This document shows positions 28,324 through 38,622 of a stretch of 64,000 nucleotides of DNA, one piece after another; within the stretch, counting starts at the first letter, position 1; each line of letters opens with the position of its first letter. The DNA comes from Rhodococcus erythropolis NBRC 15567 (GTDB lineage: Bacteria; Actinomycetota; Actinomycetes; Mycobacteriales; Mycobacteriaceae). The translations under genes and the position numbers were made by a program. Where the stretch lies: NCBI RefSeq assembly GCF_001552595.1, contig NZ_BCRM01000010.1:1-64000 (forward strand), read 5' to 3'. The notes below the pieces were generated by a model, which was given only the letters and a program-made list of their open reading frames with translations, was not told where the DNA came from and did not search any database.

Positions 28324-29895
28324 ATGTCGAAGTTCGTTCGCCTCTCCGGTGCCCTCGCCGGAAGCGCAGCAGTGCTCGTGTTGGTTGTCGGTTGCACCAG
28401 TTCGGAAGGCACGCCCGAATCAGTGGAACCTGCTGGTTCTGCCGCGTCCGCGGTGCCGTCCGGCCTCGAGAAATTCTACGAGCAGACGCTCGACTGGGGG
28501 TCGTGCGACCAATTTGTCGAAGAAGGAACTGCGCCGCTGGGGCGTGGGGTCGACTGCGCCGAGGTGAGCGTTCCCGTCGACTACGCGAATCCGAACGGCG
28601 ACACCGCGAAGGTGGTGATCTCGCGTTCGAAGGCAACCGGCGACCGCATCGGCTCACTGTTGCTGAACCCCGGCGGGCCGGGTGGGTCCGGGCTGTCGAT
28701 GGCGACATCGGGTTCGGGCACCGAACTGCAGGAACGTTTCGACATGATCGGCTTCGATCCGCGGGGGATCGGGGCATCGACCCCGCAGGTTCGGTGTTTG
28801 ACGCCGGAGGAGACCGACGCGGAGCGTGCGGAGGTCAACGTCGACATGACGCCGGAGGGCATCGCTCTCGCCGAGGCGGACAGCAAGGACTACGCCGCCA
28901 AGTGCGCTGAGCGGACCGGTACGGAGTTCCTCGCTCATGTCGGTACCTACGAGGTGGTGCGAGATATGGACGTCATTCGGGGCGTTCTCGGCGATCCGAA
29001 GATGAACTACCTCGGGTTCTCGTACGGGACCCGGCTCGGATCCACGTACGCGGAAACCTTTCCGCAGAACGTCCGAGCGATGGTCCTCGACGGCGCGCTC
29101 GACCCCGAGCAGGATCCGGTCGACGAAGTGGTCTTGCAGGGGCAGGGCTTCCAAGGCGCGTTCGACGCCTTTGTCGCCGACTGTGTCTCGCGAACGGATT
29201 GCCCGCTGGGTGATGATCCGGCGCAGGCGCGGGCACGCTTTCAGGCACTCGTCGATCCGTTGATCGAGAAGCCGGCACAGACCACCGATCCGCGCGGGCT
29301 GAGTTATTCCGACGCGATCACGGGCGTGCAGCAGGCTCTGTATTCGCCACAGTTGTGGACGCCGCTGCGTGGGGGTCTGTCGAGTCTGGCCGACGGACGC
29401 GGCGACTCGCTGCTCAATCTCGCCGACATGTACGAAGGCCGTGAGGATGACGGCAGCTACTCCAACATCAACGACGCGTTCAACGCCATTCGCTGCGTGG
29501 ACGATCCGGCAACCACCGACCGCGCCGAGGCCGGCGAATCCGACACTCGGTACCGCGAGGCGGCGCCGTTCCTCGACGACGGCCGCGGGACGGGTCAAGC
29601 GCCGCTCGACCTGTGCGCGTTCTGGCCCGTTCCGGCTACCGGCAGCCCCCACGCGCTCGACCCCCAGGCGCTCGCCGATGCCGGCCTGCCTCAGTTGGTC
29701 GTCGTCTCCACGACGCAGGATCCGGCAACGCCGTATCAGGCCGGAGTGGATCTCGCCAAGCAGTTGGGCGCTGCCCTGATCACGTTCGACGGAACCCAAC
29801 ACACGGTGGTTCTGGACGGAAACTCCTGCGTCGACGATGCCGTCGTCGACTACTTCGTTTACTTGAAGGCACCGGAAGAGGGTCTGACATGTTAA
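28324..29895 (+). CDS. caeA: CaeA/Hip1-like lipoprotein serine hydrolase (TAP family)
   Basis: This 523-residue alpha/beta hydrolase has a lipobox (VLVLVVGC, Cys24), so it is probably anchored in the cell envelope. The nucleophile Ser233 is in GFSYG, the oxyanion loop is NPGGPGGSG, and the C-terminal TAP-like domain ends with QHTVVL carrying the catalytic histidine. In M. tuberculosis the Rv2224c product, Hip1, is a cell-envelope protease. The position between panB and glnA2 matches Rv2224c/Rv2223c; one copy is present here. Confidence 0.88.
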   Translation: MSKFVRLSGALAGSAAVLVLVVGCTSSEGTPESVEPAGSAASAVPSGLEKFYEQTLDWGSCDQFVEEGTAPLGRGVDCAEVSVPVDYANPNGDTAKVVISRSKATGDRIGSLLLNPGGPGGSGLSMATSGSGTELQERFDMIGFDPRGIGASTPQVRCLTPEETDAERAEVNVDMTPEGIALAEADSKDYAAKCAERTGTEFLAHVGTYEVVRDMDVIRGVLGDPKMNYLGFSYGTRLGSTYAETFPQNVRAMVLDGALDPEQDPVDEVVLQGQGFQGAFDAFVADCVSRTDCPLGDDPAQARARFQALVDPLIEKPAQTTDPRGLSYSDAITGVQQALYSPQLWTPLRGGLSSLADGRGDSLLNLADMYEGREDDGSYSNINDAFNAIRCVDDPATTDRAEAGESDTRYREAAPFLDDGRGTGQAPLDLCAFWPVPATGSPHALDPQALADAGLPQLVVVSTTQDPATPYQAGVDLAKQLGAALITFDGTQHTVVLDGNSCVDDAVVDYFVYLKAPEEGLTC

Positions 29896-29963
29896 CCGGC
29901 GCGACGCCGTACGCTGCGCCTATTCGATGGTGACCAATCACTCTGTTGACCGGGACCACTGAT

Positions 29964-29979
29964 GTAACACAGATTTAAC
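29964..29979 (+). promoter_or_regulatory. Imperfect GlnR-type half box before glnA2
   Basis: GTAAC-ACAGAT-TTAAC fits the GlnR pattern GTnAC-n6-GnAAC except for one base. It lies 24 bp before the glnA2 start. The match is weak, and binding is only a possibility. Confidence 0.3.
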
Positions 29980-30002
29980 GTGGCTTGCTTAGTCTCGCGT
30001 GC

Positions 30003-31343
30003 ATGGATCGCCAAAAAGAATTCGTGCTTCGTACCCTGGAAGAGCGCGACATTCGGTTTGTCCGCTTGTGGTTCACCGATGTTCTCGGGTACCTCAAATC
30101 GGTGGCGATCGCCCCCGCCGAACTCGAAGGCGCCTTCGAGGAGGGAATCGGATTCGACGGTTCCGCCATCGAGGGATTCTCACGAGTCTCCGAAGCCGAC
30201 ACCGTCGCTCGGCCCGACGCCTCGACATTCCAGATCCTGCCGTGGGCCCACAAGGACGGTGCGCAACATTCCGCGCGCATGTTCTGCGACATCACGATGC
30301 CCGACGGTTCGCCGTCGTGGGCCGATCCGCGCCACGTACTGCGTCGCCAGTTGAGCAAGGCCAGCGACTTGGGCTTCAGCTGCTACGTCCACCCGGAAAT
30401 CGAGTTCTTCCTTCTGGAGAACGGCCCGATCGACGGCACTCCGCCGATCCCGGCCGACTCGGGCGGATACTTCGACCAGGCCGTGCACGATTCGGCTCCG
30501 AATTTCCGCCGCCACGCCATCGACGCACTCGAGTCGATGGGCATCTCGGTCGAGTTCAGCCACCACGAGGCCGCGCCGGGTCAGCAGGAGATCGATCTGC
30601 GCTACGCCGACGCGCTCTCGATGGCCGACAACGTCATGACGTTCCGATACGTCGTGAAGGAGGTCGCGATCGGTGAAGGCGTCCGGGCGAGCTTCATGCC
30701 CAAGCCGTTCAGTGATCAGGCCGGCTCCGCGATGCACACCCACATGAGCCTGTTCGAGGGCGACACGAACGCCTTCCACAATCCTGACGATCCGATGCAG
30801 CTCTCCGAGACCGGCAAGGCGTTCATCGCCGGCATCCTCGAGCACGCCAACGAGATCAGTGCGGTCACGAACCAGTGGGTCAACTCGTACAAGCGACTCG
30901 TCCACGGGGGAGAGGCGCCCACTGCTGCGTCGTGGGGCCCGTCCAACCGATCGGCTCTCATTCGCGTCCCGATGTACACGCCCAACAAGGCGTCCTCGCG
31001 CCGCGTCGAGATCCGAAGCCCAGACTCGGCCTGCAACCCGTACCTAACTTTTGCGGTCCTGCTTGCTGCCGGTCTTCGCGGCATCGAGAAGGGCTACACC
31101 TTGCCGCCCGAGGCAGAAGACGACGTGTGGTCGTTGACCTCCGCCGAGCGCCGCGCCATGGGTTACAAGGAACTGCCGAGCAACTTGGACAGCGCTCTGC
31201 GCGAGATGGAGAAGTCGGAACTGGTGGCCGAAGCACTCGGCGAACACGTCTTCGATTTCTTCCTGCGCAACAAGCGTCGTGAGTGGGAGGAATACCGCAG
31301 CCACGTGACGCCGTTCGAGCTCAAGACCTACCTCGGTCTGTGA
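30003..31343 (+). CDS. glnA2: Glutamine synthetase-like protein GlnA2
   Basis: This 446-residue type I glutamine synthetase homologue has the same length as M. tuberculosis GlnA2. Family motifs include [44 protein letters not shown] and [10 protein letters not shown] tyrosine before LPPE (KGYTLPPE) occupies the adenylylation position. It overlaps glnE by four bases, so the pair is co-translated. It may act as a glutamine synthetase or as a gamma-glutamyl ligase on another amine. Confidence 0.9.
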   Translation: MDRQKEFVLRTLEERDIRFVRLWFTDVLGYLKSVAIAPAELEGAFEEGIGFDGSAIEGFSRVSEADTVARPDASTFQILPWAHKDGAQHSARMFCDITMPDGSPSWADPRHVLRRQLSKASDLGFSCYVHPEIEFFLLENGPIDGTPPIPADSGGYFDQAVHDSAPNFRRHAIDALESMGISVEFSHHEAAPGQQEIDLRYADALSMADNVMTFRYVVKEVAIGEGVRASFMPKPFSDQAGSAMHTHMSLFEGDTNAFHNPDDPMQLSETGKAFIAGILEHANEISAVTNQWVNSYKRLVHGGEAPTAASWGPSNRSALIRVPMYTPNKASSRRVEIRSPDSACNPYLTFAVLLAAGLRGIEKGYTLPPEAEDDVWSLTSAERRAMGYKELPSNLDSALREMEKSELVAEALGEHVFDFFLRNKRREWEEYRSHVTPFELKTYLGL

Positions 31344-34300
31344 CGGTGAAACCGCCCGCTGCGAGATCAGCAGTTCCAGGACCGGGTCGACTCGGGCTGG
31401 TCGAGCCCACCGCTGCCGACGAGTTGCGTCAGCTCGGTTGGGTCGACGCCGAGAGCATCGAACTCTTGTGGTCGCTTTCGCGTGCCGCGAATGCCGACCT
31501 CGCTCTGCGCACCCTTGTGCGGATCAAGGACGGGCTCGACGACGGGTGGCGCGAACTCGATCAGGCATTGCGCAAGGACAAAAGCCTGCGCGGCCGCTTG
31601 TTCGCACTCGTGGGTGCGTCGTCGGCCTTCGGCGATCACCTGGCCGCGGATCCGATCGGCTGGAAATTGCTCGACGGAACCGCTCTGCCGACCAAGGACG
31701 AGGCCACCGCAGCGTTGCTCGAGGCCGTGGGCGCCACCCTCGACGAGGGCGCTACCGAAGGCTCGCTGACCTACCGCGCCACCCTGACCGGGCCGGAAGC
31801 TGTTGTTGCTCTGCGTAAGAGCTACAAGGACCAGCTGATGCTGCTGGCTGCGGCTGATCTTGCGGCGACCGTCGAGAACGAACCAGTAGTGCCCTATCAG
31901 ACTGTGGGTCACCAGCTTTCCGATCTCGCGGACGCTGCCCTGACCGCCGCACTGGCGGTGGCTATCGCAACGGTGTGTCCCGAGGGCAGTTGTCCGATCC
32001 GGCTCGCCGTGATCGCCATGGGCAAATGTGGTGCGCGCGAGCTGAACTACGTCTCCGACGTCGACGTCGTGTTCGTCGCCGAACCGGCCGATGCGACGGC
32101 CAGTCGCGTTGCCGGCGAGATGATGCGTATCGGTACTTCCGCATTCTTCGAGGTCGATGCTGCGCTGCGCCCCGAAGGCAAGCGCGGAGAACTGGTTCGC
32201 TCCCTCGAATCCCACATCACGTACTACAAGCGCTGGGCCAAGACCTGGGAGTTCCAGGCACTGCTCAAGGCTCGTCCGATGACCGGCGACATGGAGCTCG
32301 GTCGCCAGTACTCCGAGGCGATGAGCCCGATGGTGTGGATCGCCTCCGAGCGCGAGGACTTCGTCCCCGAAGTCCAGGCCATGCGTCGACGCGTCGAGGA
32401 AATGGTTCCCCCCGAACTGCGTGAGCGTGAACTCAAACTCGGCCGCGGAAGTTTGCGCGACGTCGAATTTGCCGTCCAACTCCTGCAATTGGTGCACGGG
32501 CGCGCCGACAGTTCGTTGCATGTCCAGAGCACGGTCGATGCACTGACCGCATTGGCGGCGGGTGGATACGTCGGCCGCGACGACGCCGCCAACCTGACTG
32601 CGTCGTACGAATTCCTGCGCCTGCTCGAGCACCGTCTGCAGTTGCAGAAGCTCAAGCGCACACACACCCTGCCGCCGCCGGACGACGAGGAAGCGCTGCG
32701 TTGGCTGGCCCGCGCCGCGCACATGCGGCCAGACGGTCGGCTGGATTCCCTGGGAGTCCTGCGCGCCGAGATCAAGCGGAATTCGCATCGGATTCGCCGC
32801 CTGCACGCCAAGTTGTTCTACCGCCCGCTTCTCGAATCGGTGGCGCGGATGGACAAGGAAGCACTGGTCCTGGGACCAGAAGCCGCGGTTCGGCAGTTGG
32901 CCGCTCTGGGTTACACGGCGCCCGAGCATGCTCTCGGACATCTGACTGCACTGACGAGTGGCGCTTCACGCAAGGGTCGCATTCAAGCGCTCCTGTTGCC
33001 GACTCTGCTCGAATCACTCGCGGACACACCGGATCCCGATGCAGGTCTGCTCGCTTACCGCAGGCTCTCGGACGCGCTCGTCGACCAGACGTGGTTCCTG
33101 CGCCTGCTCCGCGACGAGGCTGCGGTGGCCGAGCGTCTGATGACCGTGCTGGGCTCGTCGGCGTACCTACCCGACCTGCTCATCAAGGCTCCCGACGTGA
33201 TTCGCTTGTTCGCGGATTCGCCGAGTGGACCGCGCCTTGTCGAGCCGAAGCCCGAGGACGTCGCTCGCGGAATACTCACCGCCTCCGGCCGACACAGTGA
33301 TCCCAATCGTGCTGTTGCCGCGGCCCGCTCGCTGCGGCGACACGAACTTGCGCGCATCGCTTCGGCCGACATCCTCGGCATGCTCGATGTTCCCGCCGTC
33401 TGCAAGGCGCTGTCCTCGGTGTGGGCCGCGGTGCTCAATGCATCGCTCTCCGCGGTGATCAAGGCCAGCGTCACCGAACTCGGGACCGAGGCGCCGGCCA
33501 GTTTCTCCGTCATCGGCATGGGCCGACTCGGCGGCGGCGAACTCGGCTATGGATCCGATGCGGACGTGCTGTTCGTGTGCGAACCCCGCGAGGGCGTCGA
33601 CGAGACCGTTGCGGTCAAGTGGGCCAACAGCATTGCCGACAAGGTGCGCAAGCTTCTCGGGGCACCGAGCACGGATCCTCCGCTCGAAGTCGACACCGGA
33701 TTGCGTCCGGAAGGCCGCAACGGACCGATGGTTCGCACGCTCGAGTCGTACGACGCGTACTACGCGAAGTGGGCTCAGGCGTGGGAGATTCAAGCGCTGC
33801 TTCGTGCGCACCCGGTTGCCGGTGATCCTGAACTGGGACTGCGGTTCCTGCACATGATCGACAAGACGCGCTACCCCGAAGGCGGCGTCAGTGACGCGGC
33901 GGTGCGCGAGATCCGGCGCATCAAGGCGCGCGTCGATTCCGAAAGGCTTCCTCGCGGAGCCGATCCGGCGACGCACACCAAACTGGGTCGCGGTGGCTTG
34001 GCCGACATCGAGTGGACTGTGCAATTGCTGCAGCTGCGCCACGCCGACAAGATCGAGTCGCTGCACAACACGTCGACGCTCGAGACTCTCGACGCCATCG
34101 GCGCCGCGGAACTGCTCAGCGAAGGTGACGTCGAACTGCTGCGTGACGCCTGGATCACCGCGACGAAGGCACGCAACTGCCTCGTTCTGGTGCGAGGCAA
34201 GCCGACCGATCAGCTTCCCGGCCCGGGCCGTGTTCTCGCGGCGGTGGCGCAGGTCGCTGGATACGGCGACGACGCAGGGGAATTCCTCGACAACTACCTG

Positions 34301-34354
34301 CGCATCACACGACGGGCAAAAGCTGTGGTGGAGAGGGTCTTCGGCGGGGAGTAG
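31340..34354 (+). CDS. glnE: Glutamine synthetase adenylyltransferase / deadenylase GlnE
   Basis: This is a 1004-residue bifunctional regulator with two nucleotidyltransferase domains. The N-terminal deadenylylating domain shows [13 protein letters not shown] (near residue 235) and the C-terminal adenylylating domain [14 protein letters not shown] (near 730). It controls the activity of GlnA, whose modified tyrosine is visible in the gene at 53025. The GTG at 31340 overlaps the glnA2 stop (GTGA); a second GTG lies two codons later. Confidence 0.95.
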   Translation: MTVKPPAARSAVPGPGRLGLVEPTAADELRQLGWVDAESIELLWSLSRAANADLALRTLVRIKDGLDDGWRELDQALRKDKSLRGRLFALVGASSAFGDHLAADPIGWKLLDGTALPTKDEATAALLEAVGATLDEGATEGSLTYRATLTGPEAVVALRKSYKDQLMLLAAADLAATVENEPVVPYQTVGHQLSDLADAALTAALAVAIATVCPEGSCPIRLAVIAMGKCGARELNYVSDVDVVFVAEPADATASRVAGEMMRIGTSAFFEVDAALRPEGKRGELVRSLESHITYYKRWAKTWEFQALLKARPMTGDMELGRQYSEAMSPMVWIASEREDFVPEVQAMRRRVEEMVPPELRERELKLGRGSLRDVEFAVQLLQLVHGRADSSLHVQSTVDALTALAAGGYVGRDDAANLTASYEFLRLLEHRLQLQKLKRTHTLPPPDDEEALRWLARAAHMRPDGRLDSLGVLRAEIKRNSHRIRRLHAKLFYRPLLESVARMDKEALVLGPEAAVRQLAALGYTAPEHALGHLTALTSGASRKGRIQALLLPTLLESLADTPDPDAGLLAYRRLSDALVDQTWFLRLLRDEAAVAERLMTVLGSSAYLPDLLIKAPDVIRLFADSPSGPRLVEPKPEDVARGILTASGRHSDPNRAVAAARSLRRHELARIASADILGMLDVPAVCKALSSVWAAVLNASLSAVIKASVTELGTEAPASFSVIGMGRLGGGELGYGSDADVLFVCEPREGVDETVAVKWANSIADKVRKLLGAPSTDPPLEVDTGLRPEGRNGPMVRTLESYDAYYAKWAQAWEIQALLRAHPVAGDPELGLRFLHMIDKTRYPEGGVSDAAVREIRRIKARVDSERLPRGADPATHTKLGRGGLADIEWTVQLLQLRHADKIESLHNTSTLETLDAIGAAELLSEGDVELLRDAWITATKARNCLVLVRGKPTDQLPGPGRVLAAVAQVAGYGDDAGEFLDNYLRITRRAKAVVERVFGGE

Positions 34355-34363
34355 CGTTTTCGC

Positions 34364-35215
34364 TCAGTCCTGCCGAACCGGCGCGTTCGCGGCGAACTTG
34401 CGGACTTCGGCGTCCTGCCACACGTGGGCGGGCACGCCGCCGCCGAGTAGCTCGCGCGCGAGCGCGGGTTGCCCGCCGATCGGTACGTCGCTGCCCGCGA
34501 TGATCATGTTGCCGTAGCGACGGCCCTTGAGCATCGCGGGATCGGCGATGATCGCCATGTGTTCGAACTGCGCACCGATCGTTGCGGCTTCACTGCGCGC
34601 GCCCTGAAGATCCGGGGTGTCGCCGCAGTTGACGATGTAGATACCGCCCGGTGCCAGCACGCGTCGTACGTGGGTGGTGAATTGCGCTGTTGTCAGCGGA
34701 GTCGGAGTTGTGTTGCCGGCAAAGACATCTCGAATCACGACGTCTCGGGTGGACTCGGTGAGAGTTTCGGTGACGGCGCGGGCTTCACCGACACGAATGC
34801 GCAGCAGCGGTGCGCGCGGTAGGTCGAACCAATCGCGCACCAGTTCGGCCAGGGCGCCGTCGATTTCGACAACCACCTGACGCGCGTCGGGGTAAGTGGC
34901 GGCGAAGTACCTGGCCATGGAGCAGGCTCCGCCGCCGAGATGCAGAACCCGCAGACGCTCGGTCTTGTCACGTTCGGAATCGACCAGATGCGCGATCCAC
35001 CGCATGTACTCGAAATCGAGCACCGTCGGATCTGCGACGTTCACGTGGGAACTGGGCACTCCGTTGATCTGGATGATCCAGCTGTCGTCGGAGTACTGGT
35101 CGCGGACAAGTTCGCACGTCCCGGTATCGATCGGAAAAGTACCGGCGACGGGACCGGACTCGCCTCGCTCGGGAGTACCGCTGCGAGTTCTTGTCTTGCG
35201 AGTTCCCTTGGCCAC
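34364..35215 (-). CDS. Spermidine-synthase-like SAM-fold protein
   Basis: This 283-residue protein has a class I methyltransferase fold of the spermidine synthase type, with LHLGGGACSMARYF (glycine-rich motif near residue 92), VVEIDGALAELVRDW and VIRDVFAGNTTP. The gatekeeper DxxE pattern of genuine spermidine synthases is not clear, so polyamine synthesis is unproven. The N-terminus is basic. It starts with GTG and converges on glnE, nine bases apart. The family is common in actinobacteria as an unassigned fused-fold protein. Confidence 0.75.
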   Translation of the reverse strand: MAKGTRKTRTRSGTPERGESGPVAGTFPIDTGTCELVRDQYSDDSWIIQINGVPSSHVNVADPTVLDFEYMRWIAHLVDSERDKTERLRVLHLGGGACSMARYFAATYPDARQVVVEIDGALAELVRDWFDLPRAPLLRIRVGEARAVTETLTESTRDVVIRDVFAGNTTPTPLTTAQFTTHVRRVLAPGGIYIVNCGDTPDLQGARSEAATIGAQFEHMAIIADPAMLKGRRYGNMIIAGSDVPIGGQPALARELLGGGVPAHVWQDAEVRKFAANAPVRQD

Positions 35216-35390
35216 TGTGTTGATACTAGCCGTGCGCGTTTCCGGTAACGCCGAGTACCAAAAAGGCGCACGGACCGGCGGTATTCTCGAGTAGTTTCAG
35301 GCACACTCGTAGGTGGAGTGTGATCGGCGACACAAATGCCGGCGCGTTCTTTCGTCGTCCGTGCATCACGAAGAATTTCGAGGAGTGCAG

Positions 35391-36518
35391 GTGAAGGTCA
35401 AGGCAGCGGTAGTCAAGGCGCCAGGTCAGGCATGGGAGATCGAAGAGGTCGAGCTGGGGGACCCGGTCTCGGGTGAGGTACAGGTCCGACTCGCCGCATC
35501 GGGGCTGTGCCATTCGGACGAACATTTGCGTACGGGCGCCAGCCCGCTGCCCTCCTACCCGGCCTTGGGCGGGCACGAAGGCGCCGGAGTGGTGACGAAG
35601 GTCGGCCCGGGTGTCGCGAGCGTCGAAGAAGGCGACCACGTGGTTCTCGCCTTCATCCCGGCGTGCGGACGTTGTCCGTCTTGCGCGAAGGGTCTGCAGA
35701 ACATCTGCGACGAGGGAGCCGGCCTGTTGACCGGGCAGGCGATCTCCGACAAGACGTACCGCGTCACCCTCAACGACGAGCCGGTCATCCAGATGTGCCT
35801 GCTCGGAACATTTTCGCCGTACGTGACCGTCAACGAGGCGTCGGTGATCAAGATCGAGAAGGACATCCCGCTCGACAAGGCGGCCTTGCTCGGCTGCGGT
35901 GTTGCCACCGGTTGGGGATCGGCCACCGCGATCGGTGGAGCCAAGGTCGGTGACACGGTGGTGGTCGTCGGCGTCGGCGGCGTCGGAATCAACTCGGTGC
36001 AGGGTGCGGCGTCAGCCGGAGCACGATTTGTGATCGCGATCGATCCCGTCGAGTTCAAGCGCGACAAGGCAAAGGAATTCGGCGCCACACACACGTTTGC
36101 CTCCCTCGAGGAAGCGCTACCGGTGATCGGCGAGATCACCTGGGGCAAGATGGCCGACGTCACCGTGATCACCGTGGGCGAGATTCACGGCGACATCATT
36201 CAGCCCGCGCTCAGCGCGACGGGCAAGGGCGGGCAGGTCGTGGTCGTCGGAATGGGGCACTACGCGGATTCGCAGGTGACGCTCAGCCTCTTCGAGCTGA
36301 CCCTTCTACAGAAGCGTTTGCAGGGAGCCATCTTCGGCGGGGTAGGACCACGGTCCCAGATTCCCAAGTTGCTCGATCACTACCGAAGCGGCGCACTCAA
36401 ACTCGACGAGTTGGTGACCAAGACCTACAAGCTCGAGGAGATCAACGAGGGTTACGCCGACATGCTCGAGGGAAAGAACCTGCGCGGAATGATCGTCTAC
36501 ACGGAGGACGATTACTGA
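35391..36518 (+). CDS. Second NDMA-dependent (mycofactocin-type) zinc alcohol dehydrogenase
   Basis: This 375-residue enzyme is a paralogue of the one at 549. The same zinc ligands are present (GLCHSDEH, GGHEGAG, CGRCPSCAKGLQNIC) and GVGGVGINS is the NAD motif. The catalytic helix reads HSDEH instead of HSDHH, and the proximal cofactor region differs, so substrates may differ. GTG at 35391 is chosen because GAGGAG lies just upstream; the longer frame has no family resemblance. No KstR-type box is seen before this copy. A strong terminator follows. Confidence 0.9.
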   Translation: MKVKAAVVKAPGQAWEIEEVELGDPVSGEVQVRLAASGLCHSDEHLRTGASPLPSYPALGGHEGAGVVTKVGPGVASVEEGDHVVLAFIPACGRCPSCAKGLQNICDEGAGLLTGQAISDKTYRVTLNDEPVIQMCLLGTFSPYVTVNEASVIKIEKDIPLDKAALLGCGVATGWGSATAIGGAKVGDTVVVVGVGGVGINSVQGAASAGARFVIAIDPVEFKRDKAKEFGATHTFASLEEALPVIGEITWGKMADVTVITVGEIHGDIIQPALSATGKGGQVVVVGMGHYADSQVTLSLFELTLLQKRLQGAIFGGVGPRSQIPKLLDHYRSGALKLDELVTKTYKLEEINEGYADMLEGKNLRGMIVYTEDDY

Positions 36519-36541
36519 TCGTTCCCCCTCTGACTGAAGGG

Positions 36542-36578
36542 TCCGGCCCGACACCACACTTCGTGGTGTCGGGCCGGA
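36542..36578 (+). terminator. Terminator after the second alcohol dehydrogenase
   Basis: A perfect 16-bp stem, TCCGGCCCGACACCAC with GTGGTGTCGGGCCGGA, closes an ACTTC loop 23 bases after the stop. The following sequence is only moderately T-rich. Confidence 0.8.
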
Positions 36579-36707
36579 GTCTTCTGCCCCCATGCAGATT
36601 TCTGTCGATCGATGAGTCGACTGCCCCCGTAGTGGGCACTCGCAGAGTGAGGAAACCGGGCGCCGCGTCCAGACCTCAGTCCACGACTCGACAGAGAAGA
36701 GCAGAAC

Positions 36708-37529
36708 ATGCCCTACATCACCACTTCCGACGGAACCGAGATCTACTACACCGAGCACGGCGTCGGCCGGCCGATCGTCCTCAGCCACGGGTGGCCGCTG
36801 AGTTCTGACGCGTGGCAGGTCGAGATGAAGCTGTTCGCCGACGCCGGATACCGGACCATCGCGCACGATCGTCGAGGGCACGGTCGCTCGTCGAAGACGT
36901 ACACCGGCAACGACATGGATACATATGCCAAGGACCTGGCTGAGCTGATCGACACGCTCGACCTGAAAGACCTGATCGTGGTAGGCCATTCGACCGGCGG
37001 CGGGGAAGTGGTCCGCTACGCGGCGCAGCACGGCAGGGGGCGCGTGGACAAGGTGATCACCGCCGGCGCCGTTCCGCCGATCATGGTCAAGTCGGACGGC
37101 AACCCCGAAGGCACACCGATCGAGGTGTTCGACGGCATTCGTGAGGGAGTTCTGCGAGATCGATCGCAGTTCTACAAGGATCTCAGCGAGAGCTTCTACG
37201 GCGCGAACCGCGAAGGGTCCGACGTCTCGCAAGGGGCGAAGGACGACTTCTGGCGACAGGGGATGTTGGTCAACCTCGCCGCGGCCTACGACTGCGTCAA
37301 GGCATTCTCGGAGACCGATCAGACCTCCGATCTCGAAGCCATCGACGTTCCGTTCCTCATCGCTCAGGGCGACGACGATCAGATCGTGCCGATCGGCGCA
37401 GCGGCGGAGAAGGCGATCAAGCTGGTGAAGAAGGGCACGCTGAAGGTATATCCGGGCGCACCGCACGGAATTTACGGCTCGTATCAGCAGACCCTGGACC
37501 GGGACATCCTTGCCTTCATCGAGGACTGA
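36708..37529 (+). CDS. Alpha/beta hydrolase, non-haem chloroperoxidase/esterase family
   Basis: This 273-residue hydrolase has the oxyanion segment SHGWP, DRRGHGRS, the nucleophile Ser95 in GHSTGG, an acidic residue in QGDDDQIVP and the histidine in PHGIYGSY. This is the complete triad of cofactor-free perhydrolases (often named chloroperoxidases), whose natural role is usually ester or lactone hydrolysis. It is the first of three same-strand genes; the bicupin follows 43 bp later. Confidence 0.88.
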   Translation: MPYITTSDGTEIYYTEHGVGRPIVLSHGWPLSSDAWQVEMKLFADAGYRTIAHDRRGHGRSSKTYTGNDMDTYAKDLAELIDTLDLKDLIVVGHSTGGGEVVRYAAQHGRGRVDKVITAGAVPPIMVKSDGNPEGTPIEVFDGIREGVLRDRSQFYKDLSESFYGANREGSDVSQGAKDDFWRQGMLVNLAAAYDCVKAFSETDQTSDLEAIDVPFLIAQGDDDQIVPIGAAAEKAIKLVKKGTLKVYPGAPHGIYGSYQQTLDRDILAFIED

Positions 37530-37572
37530 CGTCAGCGATTCGGAAGGATAAGAGTCGAAAGGATCAAAGGCC

Positions 37573-38604
37573 ATGTCCACACACGTTGCCTCGCTGCGCG
37601 ATGGTCCCAGTGTCTTCGAGAACGAACTCGGATCGATCCCGCAACTCGACACGAGTTCGTTGCCGATCCTGTCCGGTCTGTCGATCAAACGAATTGTTCT
37701 CGGCCCCGGCGCGATCCGCGAACCACAATGGAACGTCAACGCGAACCAGATCGCCTACGTCACCAGCGGAACCGTGCTCGTCTCGATGTTGGGCAATGCC
37801 GACGAATTCGCCAGTTTCGTGGTGCGAACGGGGCAGATGTATCACGTCGAATCCGGCGCGATTTATCACATCGAGAATGTCGGAGGGGCGGAGGCGGAGA
37901 TCATCGCTGCCCTGCGTACTTCACTCCCGCAGCACTTTTCGTTGCAGAGTAGCGTCAGCGCAATGTCGAACGCGGTGCTCGGCAATACCTACGACCTCGC
38001 CGCGTCAGCATTCGACGTCTTCGGTAGGGCCGATGCGTCCCAGATAGTTCGGCGGGACGGCGCCGCCGTCGTTCCCGATACCGCCGGCTTTCCCAACGCG
38101 CATCTCTTCGATCTCGACGGCCAGATCGCGCCTCTCGCATACCCGTACGGACAGGCGAAAGTGGCGCGCAAGCAGTATTGGGCGGCGCTGGAGGATCTTT
38201 CGATGTACTCGTTGACTATTCGCGAGAGTGGAATGCGTGAGCCACACTGGCATCCCGTCACTGCCGAAATGGGATACGTGCATCGTGGTCACGGGCGGAT
38301 GACGGTCCTCGATCCGGACGGTTCGCTCGACACCTACCTACTGGAGCCCGGTCAGGTGTATTTCGTTCCGCGTGCCTATCCCCATCACATCGAGGTTTTA
38401 GGTGACGAGGACATCAACTTCCTCATCTTCTTCGACCAGCCGACGCCGGGCGACATAGGCTACCGTGCAACGGCTTCCGCGTTCTCGCGCGGCGTTCTCT
38501 CGGCCTCGTTCGGTGTTCCGGAACGCGATCTGCCGCAATTTCCTTTCACGCCGGTCGATCCGCTCATTGTCTCGCGTAACAATCCGATCGACCGCCAGCA
38601 CTGA
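37573..38604 (+). CDS. Bicupin protein, oxalate-decarboxylase-like with a degenerate N-terminal metal site
   Basis: This 343-residue protein has two cupin domains. The C-terminal one (about 200-320) has a full metal site: His225, His227 and Glu232 in HWHPVTAE, then a histidine in AYPHHIEVL. The N-terminal one (about 30-115) has QWNVNANQ where the two histidines should be, so it probably binds no metal there. Oxalate decarboxylase and oxidase use two Mn sites, so the reaction may differ. It lies in a three-gene cluster, 43 and 18 bp from its neighbours. Confidence 0.8.
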   Translation: MSTHVASLRDGPSVFENELGSIPQLDTSSLPILSGLSIKRIVLGPGAIREPQWNVNANQIAYVTSGTVLVSMLGNADEFASFVVRTGQMYHVESGAIYHIENVGGAEAEIIAALRTSLPQHFSLQSSVSAMSNAVLGNTYDLAASAFDVFGRADASQIVRRDGAAVVPDTAGFPNAHLFDLDGQIAPLAYPYGQAKVARKQYWAALEDLSMYSLTIRESGMREPHWHPVTAEMGYVHRGHGRMTVLDPDGSLDTYLLEPGQVYFVPRAYPHHIEVLGDEDINFLIFFDQPTPGDIGYRATASAFSRGVLSASFGVPERDLPQFPFTPVDPLIVSRNNPIDRQH

Positions 38605-38622
38605 CCGGCAAGGACGCCCATC

